DNA of 23,458 nt from a virus, in the IMG/VR virus record IMGVR_UViG_3300032164_000072, positions 1 through 23,458 of that record; one strand, 5' to 3'. A model generated the notes under the pieces. The model was not told the DNA's origin and ran no database searches. It was given only the letters and a program-made list of their open reading frames with translations. The position numbers and the translations under genes are program-made. This document shows, in pieces, positions 19,697 through 23,458 of this stretch; positions within the stretch are counted from its first letter, which is position 1; each line of letters opens with the position of its first letter.

Positions 19697-20815
19697 ATGA
19701 ACAAGGAACTTCTACATGACATGGTCACCACCGACGACAAGAGTATGGTGCTGATCGAGTGCCTTCTCCCGGGCTACCGGAACGCCAATGACTGGATGAG
19801 CATCGAGCGGGCGCTGCTCGGAGAGGCCCACGGGAAGTGGAGGATCGTCAGGCGGGGGAAGCAGACCTATGAGACGCAGGTGATGGAACCCGAGCGACCC
19901 AGGAGCATGTCGGATAGGACGCTCACAAGTGCGGATGTATCCAGTCCGCAGACTTACGAGACCAAAGGGGTAAAAAAAAAGACGGTGGGATGGGTTCAGG
20001 ACTCGTGGATTAGGGGCGGGGCCGAGATCAGCAACGAACTTGTGATCCGTGTTGGCACGGATTGCGGGTTCGATATCAAGGTGCTGACGCCGCAATCGGA
20101 CACGGAGCTACTTAGGCGGACGCTTGCCGGGGCGGACATCATTATCCTCAACAACATCTGGAGTTTCAGCCAGGCCCAAATGGCGATCATCTTGAAGACG
20201 ATTTACTCGGACAGGAAACCGTATGTCAAATACGAGCACGACCATCGGGAGCTCGACAGGCCGGAGTTCTCAAGGAAGCTATTCCAGAACTCTGCACAAA
20301 ATATATTTCTTTCGCCTGTTCATCTTGGAAATCATCGGAAGGCTCTTGGTTGTGATGGGATCGCTTTTCCTCTGGCGATTGATGTTGACTTTTTTAGGCC
20401 GGTTGAGGGGATTGAGAGGGAAGCAGATACAGCGATAGTCTCAAACGTCAGGAATTTTAAATCTTGGCAAAACCTCCAAAGCTACATCGATTCGCACCCC
20501 GATGTCAAATTCAGCGTGTTCGCCAACTCCGATGGGGCTGTCCATGGGAATAACGTCAAATACAGGAGAATGGTTGCTTATGAGGAGATGCCCAAAATAT
20601 ACTCCGCATTCGAATGTCTTGTCCATCTCCTCGATGGATGGGGGGCCGGAGAGCGGGTGATATTTGAGGCAGCCCTTGCTGGATGTAAAATCGTATCGAG
20701 CGAGAGGTCGGGCCATATGTCGTGGGAAAAAGATTTGACGGATGTCGAAGGATTAAGGGCATGGCTAAAAGCTGCCCCATATCAATTTTGGAAGGAGATT
20801 GACAAGATTCTATGA
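19697..20815 (+). CDS. GT-B glycosyltransferase (GT4-like)
   Basis: A 372-residue protein. After a unique N-terminal ~95 residues (VLIECLLPGYRNANDWMSIERALLGEAHGKWRIV..), a glycosyltransferase of GT-B type begins with KKKTVGWVQDSWIRGGAEISNELV. It includes ADIIILNNIWSF, YVKYEHDHRE, AFPLAIDVDFFRP and the nucleotide-sugar-binding segment WGAGERVIFEAALAGCKIVSSE, the E-x7-E-like region of GT4 enzymes. It transfers a sugar from an activated donor; the acceptor is unknown. Start ATG 19697 is preferred over TTG 19676. It opens a coupled operon with the genes to 23458. The N-terminal extension may be an acceptor-specific module. Confidence 0.75.
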   Translation: MNKELLHDMVTTDDKSMVLIECLLPGYRNANDWMSIERALLGEAHGKWRIVRRGKQTYETQVMEPERPRSMSDRTLTSADVSSPQTYETKGVKKKTVGWVQDSWIRGGAEISNELVIRVGTDCGFDIKVLTPQSDTELLRRTLAGADIIILNNIWSFSQAQMAIILKTIYSDRKPYVKYEHDHRELDRPEFSRKLFQNSAQNIFLSPVHLGNHRKALGCDGIAFPLAIDVDFFRPVEGIEREADTAIVSNVRNFKSWQNLQSYIDSHPDVKFSVFANSDGAVHGNNVKYRRMVAYEEMPKIYSAFECLVHLLDGWGAGERVIFEAALAGCKIVSSERSGHMSWEKDLTDVEGLRAWLKAAPYQFWKEIDKIL

Positions 20816-20958
20816 CCATCGAGAGAAGGATGATTAACTGGGGAATCCCAAGAAAGCGGAAACCCAAAAAGAACAATCCTCCCATCGATAGGAGGGGCGA
20901 CAAGCACGCGATGGGGCTGGCTTGGCAGGATTTTTTTGAAAAGAACGAAAGGAAATGA
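20812..20958 (+). CDS. small basic protein (48 aa) in the glycosyltransferase operon
   Basis: A 48-residue basic protein (MTIERRMINWGIPRKRKPKKNNPPIDRRGDKHAMGLAWQDFFEKNERK). Its start overlaps the preceding stop as ATGA and its own stop overlaps the next start, so it is translationally coupled on both sides and very likely real. No family recognised. The Arg/Lys/Pro-rich stretch could bind nucleic acid or another operon product. Confidence 0.6.
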   Translation: MTIERRMINWGIPRKRKPKKNNPPIDRRGDKHAMGLAWQDFFEKNERK

Positions 20959-21578
20959 TGATAGTTTATCCAACCCAACAGTATTGGGATGATCGATACG
21001 GCAAGCAAAGAGACAAGACGGTTGGGTGCAATTCCTTTACTATAGAGCAATTCTCCAAAAAGACCGAGGAGTCGATTGATTTGGCAAAGGCGATCATTGA
21101 TCCGATATTCATTGGCAGACGGGTGCTCGATTTCGGGTCGGGGGTGGGAAGGTTTTCCGCGATGCTTTCCCAATTCTGCTCTCATGTCCACGGGGTAGAC
21201 ATATCGGAGTGGGCGGTCGGGAAGGCAAGAACAAGAAGTCCGAAATGCAATTTCAAAGTATATGACGGTAGGACAATTCCGTATGGAAATGAGTTTTTTG
21301 AGGGATGTTTTTCATGGACGGTCCTTCAGCATATTCCTCCGACGGAGATCAACGGGATATGTGACGAAATAAGCCGGGTGCTGAAAGGGGGATCTCCCCT
21401 GGTCATATACGAGAATATATCGACATGGCAAGAGGACAAGGTCCACATCTGGTTCAGGAGGCCGAAGGATTACATGATATTCTTCCCCGAATTCCGGGTC
21501 GAAAGCGAGAAGATCGTTAACGACTTCGACCGAACGGGGGAAGATCATGTTCTTTTTGTCTTCAGGAAAAATCTTTAG
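20955..21578 (+). CDS. class I SAM-dependent methyltransferase
   Basis: A 207-residue Rossmann-fold methyltransferase. Motif I is RRVLDFGSGVGRFS (about 55-68), followed by HVHGVDISEWAVGKA, KVYDGRTIPY, WTVLQHI and ISRVLKGGSPLVIYEN in the order expected for the small-molecule/glycan class (methyltransferase type 11/12). Between glycosyltransferase genes it most likely methylates a sugar or sugar precursor, but a protein target cannot be excluded. Starts at ATG 20955 (or 20958), overlapping the upstream stop. Confidence 0.82.
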   Translation: MMIVYPTQQYWDDRYGKQRDKTVGCNSFTIEQFSKKTEESIDLAKAIIDPIFIGRRVLDFGSGVGRFSAMLSQFCSHVHGVDISEWAVGKARTRSPKCNFKVYDGRTIPYGNEFFEGCFSWTVLQHIPPTEINGICDEISRVLKGGSPLVIYENISTWQEDKVHIWFRRPKDYMIFFPEFRVESEKIVNDFDRTGEDHVLFVFRKNL

Positions 21579-21593
21579 GGGAAGTTGACCACA

Positions 21594-22163
21594 ATGGCCA
21601 AACCGGAGCGAAGATACTGGGTTACTGACCTAATTTGGAGATCCAAAATGATCGAGCTTGACAAATGGAGAAAGAAGAACCCCTGCTCCTTTGGAGGGGA
21701 TAGCTACACAAAGGCGCTTGGAATTCTTGAAATCCCTACAGGCTCAAAAGTCTTGGATGTTGGATGTGCCGATGGGGCCGTAAGGAATTGCCTGCCGCCC
21801 GATATAGAATATTTCGGGGTGGATCCCAAACCGGGAATAGATACTCCAAATATCAAGGAAGGGGTCGCGGAGGATATTCCTTTTGGTGATGAGAGTTTTG
21901 ATTACGTGATCTCCATTGCCTCCCTTTTTCACTTCATGAATCTTGAGAAGGCTTTCTCGGAGATGGTGCGGGTTCTTAGATCGGGCGGAATACTGGCGAT
22001 GTTTGTCATCATCAAGGGAGAATCCGATCCAGACAGTAAGAGCCATACCTTTAGGCTGACCCATGAGATCATGGATGAACTCGCGGCGATGTCCGGGTTG
22101 GGCACGGCAATCAAAACCGAGGTTCCGGAACTGAAGAGCTGGTTTTATAGGTGGCAAAAATGA
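21594..22163 (+). CDS. class I SAM-dependent methyltransferase (type 11)
   Basis: A 189-residue methyltransferase with KVLDVGCADGAVRNCL (SAM motif I), IEYFGVDPKPG, GVAEDIPFGDESFDYVISIASLFHF and MVRVLRSGGILAMFV, the standard type 11 order. ATG 21594 is preferred over TTG 21585, whose ribosome site would be too close. It shares only fold-level features with the preceding methyltransferase. Its TGA overlaps the next ATG. Likely role: O- or C-methylation of a glycan intermediate, inferred from neighbours. Confidence 0.82.
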   Translation: MAKPERRYWVTDLIWRSKMIELDKWRKKNPCSFGGDSYTKALGILEIPTGSKVLDVGCADGAVRNCLPPDIEYFGVDPKPGIDTPNIKEGVAEDIPFGDESFDYVISIASLFHFMNLEKAFSEMVRVLRSGGILAMFVIIKGESDPDSKSHTFRLTHEIMDELAAMSGLGTAIKTEVPELKSWFYRWQK

Positions 22164-23014
22164 TCTGGAAAATCGTTTCATATGACAATTCAGTTTTTGC
22201 GAAAAGGCTGAACCGAATGTTTGGGATAGAGGTATGCCTAAAACCAGAGGGGAGGTTTGACGGCCTTTTCTTTTTCAACATGGCGCCGGCGCACCTTAGT
22301 TTCGCTCACAAGTACCACCGTATCCCTAAGATATGCTATTGGACCGGCACGGATGCGAGATTATTCGTTGAAGACAAAAACGCAAGCGCCGATTTTGGCA
22401 ATGCGCTGCATGTGACTGATAGCCCTCTGCTCGTGGGCAAGCTATCACAAAAAGTATCCTCGCCGTGTTTTTTGCCGATTCCCCCATATTTGCCGAACCT
22501 GGACATTGGGATTGAGCGACCCGCCGGAATCTTGATGTATCTGACGGACCATAAGGCCAGAGATATTGAGCGGTCTAAGGCATTCATCAAACAGATCCAT
22601 GACATCCCGATTTATATGCTCCACGGAAAAGGGAAGAAGGTTGTTGACGGAAAGTTCCAGGACAACATCATTGATCTTGACTGGATTGAGGATGAGGCGA
22701 GAGAGAGTATATTCAGGAAGGTCTCCGTCCACATCCGATTGATGCACTACGACGGGCTCAGCCAGACCGTGGTGGAAATGAAGACGCTGGGACGCCATGT
22801 CTTTTATACCGAAATTGTTCCCTACTGTAATCCAGTTGAGGCAGATGATTCTCCGTCAGACATAGCAGAGTCGGTACGGCAGAAAATAGACGCTCCCTTG
22901 GATATAGAGGGAGCCGAATATTACAGGAGGGTCTTCTCAAAGGAGAACTTTTTGAAGATCATCACGGAACTCTGCGCTTTGAAAGGATGGGATTTTCCAT
23001 ATGGAATTGTTTAA
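22160..23014 (+). CDS. probable GT-B glycosyltransferase
   Basis: A 284-residue protein (IWKIVSYDNSVFAKRLNRMFG.. at the start; RIPKICYWTGTDARLFV; FLPIPPYLPNLDIG; ILMYLTDHKARDIERSKAFIKQI; VSVHIRLMHYDGLSQTVVEMKTLGRHVFYTE). The last segment resembles the sugar-nucleotide binding loop of GT-B enzymes, and WTGTDARLF is typical of a family of small bacterial GT-B proteins. Short for GT-B, so one domain may be reduced. ATG 22160 overlaps the upstream stop with AGGTGG five bases before it; GTG 22151 is an alternative. It overlaps the next gene by 14 bases. Confidence 0.68.
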   Translation: MIWKIVSYDNSVFAKRLNRMFGIEVCLKPEGRFDGLFFFNMAPAHLSFAHKYHRIPKICYWTGTDARLFVEDKNASADFGNALHVTDSPLLVGKLSQKVSSPCFLPIPPYLPNLDIGIERPAGILMYLTDHKARDIERSKAFIKQIHDIPIYMLHGKGKKVVDGKFQDNIIDLDWIEDEARESIFRKVSVHIRLMHYDGLSQTVVEMKTLGRHVFYTEIVPYCNPVEADDSPSDIAESVRQKIDAPLDIEGAEYYRRVFSKENFLKIITELCALKGWDFPYGIV

Positions 23015-23458
23015 TCGACCCTTAGTTAGCTTTATTGTCCCTTGCTATAATAATGCAAAGTATATCAAGGACTGCCTGGACTCGATTGTAGCCCAGACAT
23101 ATAGGCCATTGGAGGTTGTGGTATGCGAAAATGGCTCGACTGATGGTTCGGGTATCATCATTTCGGAATTTGAGAAGATTCCGTGGTTCAAATGTCAGCG
23201 CCACGGCGAAAAGCTCGGTACGGCAAGAGCCTTCAATTTTGCACTCAAAGAAGTGACTGGCGAATGGGTTGCGAAGCTCGACGGTGACGACATCGATAAA
23301 CCAGACCATATTGACCGACTCATGAATGGCCTGGATAAATCTCCTGATGCAGACATGCTCTATGGCGACCTTGAGGAGATCAATGCGGCGGGAAAGGTCA
23401 TTGTCCAGGTATCTGGATGTAGGGGACAGGACCATATTTTCAATCTCTGCTCGATAGC
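23001..23458 (+). CDS. GT2-family glycosyltransferase (partial, right edge)
   Basis: The first 152 residues of a GT-A family 2 transferase. PLVSFIVPCYNNAKYIKDCLDSIVAQTYRPLEVVVCENGSTDGS is the classic N-terminal half, and WVAKLDGDDIDKPDHIDRL has the DGDD metal-binding D-x-D motif. The gene runs off the window. ATG 23001 lies within the preceding gene's last codons. GT2 enzymes build cell-surface and exopolysaccharide glycans; here it would be the third transferase of the operon. Confidence 0.85.
   Translation, partial: MELFNRPLVSFIVPCYNNAKYIKDCLDSIVAQTYRPLEVVVCENGSTDGSGIIISEFEKIPWFKCQRHGEKLGTARAFNFALKEVTGEWVAKLDGDDIDKPDHIDRLMNGLDKSPDADMLYGDLEEINAAGKVIVQVSGCRGQDHIFNLCSI

Noticed and set aside
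1-23458. CRISPR array, tRNA or rRNA genes, insertion-sequence ends, integron integrase
   Set aside because: I looked for regular spacers, tRNA cloverleaf cores, transposase motifs and a tyrosine recombinase and saw none in the window.

Overview
The window looks like part of a tailed-phage or prophage genome (Caudoviricetes, HK97-type capsid) from an uncultured bacterium's community. Genes are almost all on the + strand, closely packed with ATGA/GTGA overlaps and GGAGG-type ribosome sites. The head module is in the usual order: small terminase, large terminase, portal-MuF, prohead protease, major capsid protein. I cannot name the host.

Region 1 (1-4260) is the surprise. It reads as an array of integron-like gene cassettes. 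Three intergenic segments (121-176, 411-463, 2043-2168) fold into imperfect hairpins with attC architecture: ATAAC/GTTA end boxes, an unpaired spacer, a 4-bp stem, a single extrahelical base, a 5-6-bp stem, an extrahelical T, and a 4-bp stem closing a variable loop. The last gene of every presumed cassette stops with TAA followed by C, so the stop codon lies inside the left attC box. Three further junctions look like degenerate or collapsed sites. The cargo is mostly DNA modification: two unrelated-looking MT-A70 adenine methyltransferases (one strikingly GC-rich), a TET-associated-type DNA glycosyltransferase with a small partner, and a beta-class N4/N6 DNA methyltransferase. No integron integrase is visible, so the array is either mobilised in trans or its integrase lies to the left.

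Region 2 (4279-7896) holds small early/accessory phage genes: several unknowns, an HNH nuclease, zinc-ribbon proteins, a Gp37/Gp68-family radical-SAM-like protein and a tiny membrane peptide. Region 3 (7900-11016) is the packaging module. A cluster of GGAAACA repeats overlaps the start of the small terminase gene, and the large terminase carries a 258-residue intein exactly at a nuclease active-site motif. Region 4 (11017-12492) contains a possible promoter-terminator-bounded RNA, a zinc/HTH protein, a small membrane protein and a terminator.

Region 5 (12505-19573) is head morphogenesis: a portal fused to a MuF domain, a prohead protease gene whose 5' end has been displaced and apparently recoded by an HNH homing endonuclease, and the HK97-fold major capsid protein preceded by a strong terminator. 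Region 6 (19697-23458) replaces the expected head-tail connector genes. It is a translationally coupled run of three glycosyltransferases, two SAM methyltransferases and a small basic protein, most simply a glycan decoration or modification module. At least three independent homing-type elements (intein, HNH endonuclease in the protease gene, stand-alone HNH), plus a possible fourth remnant, have targeted this genome.
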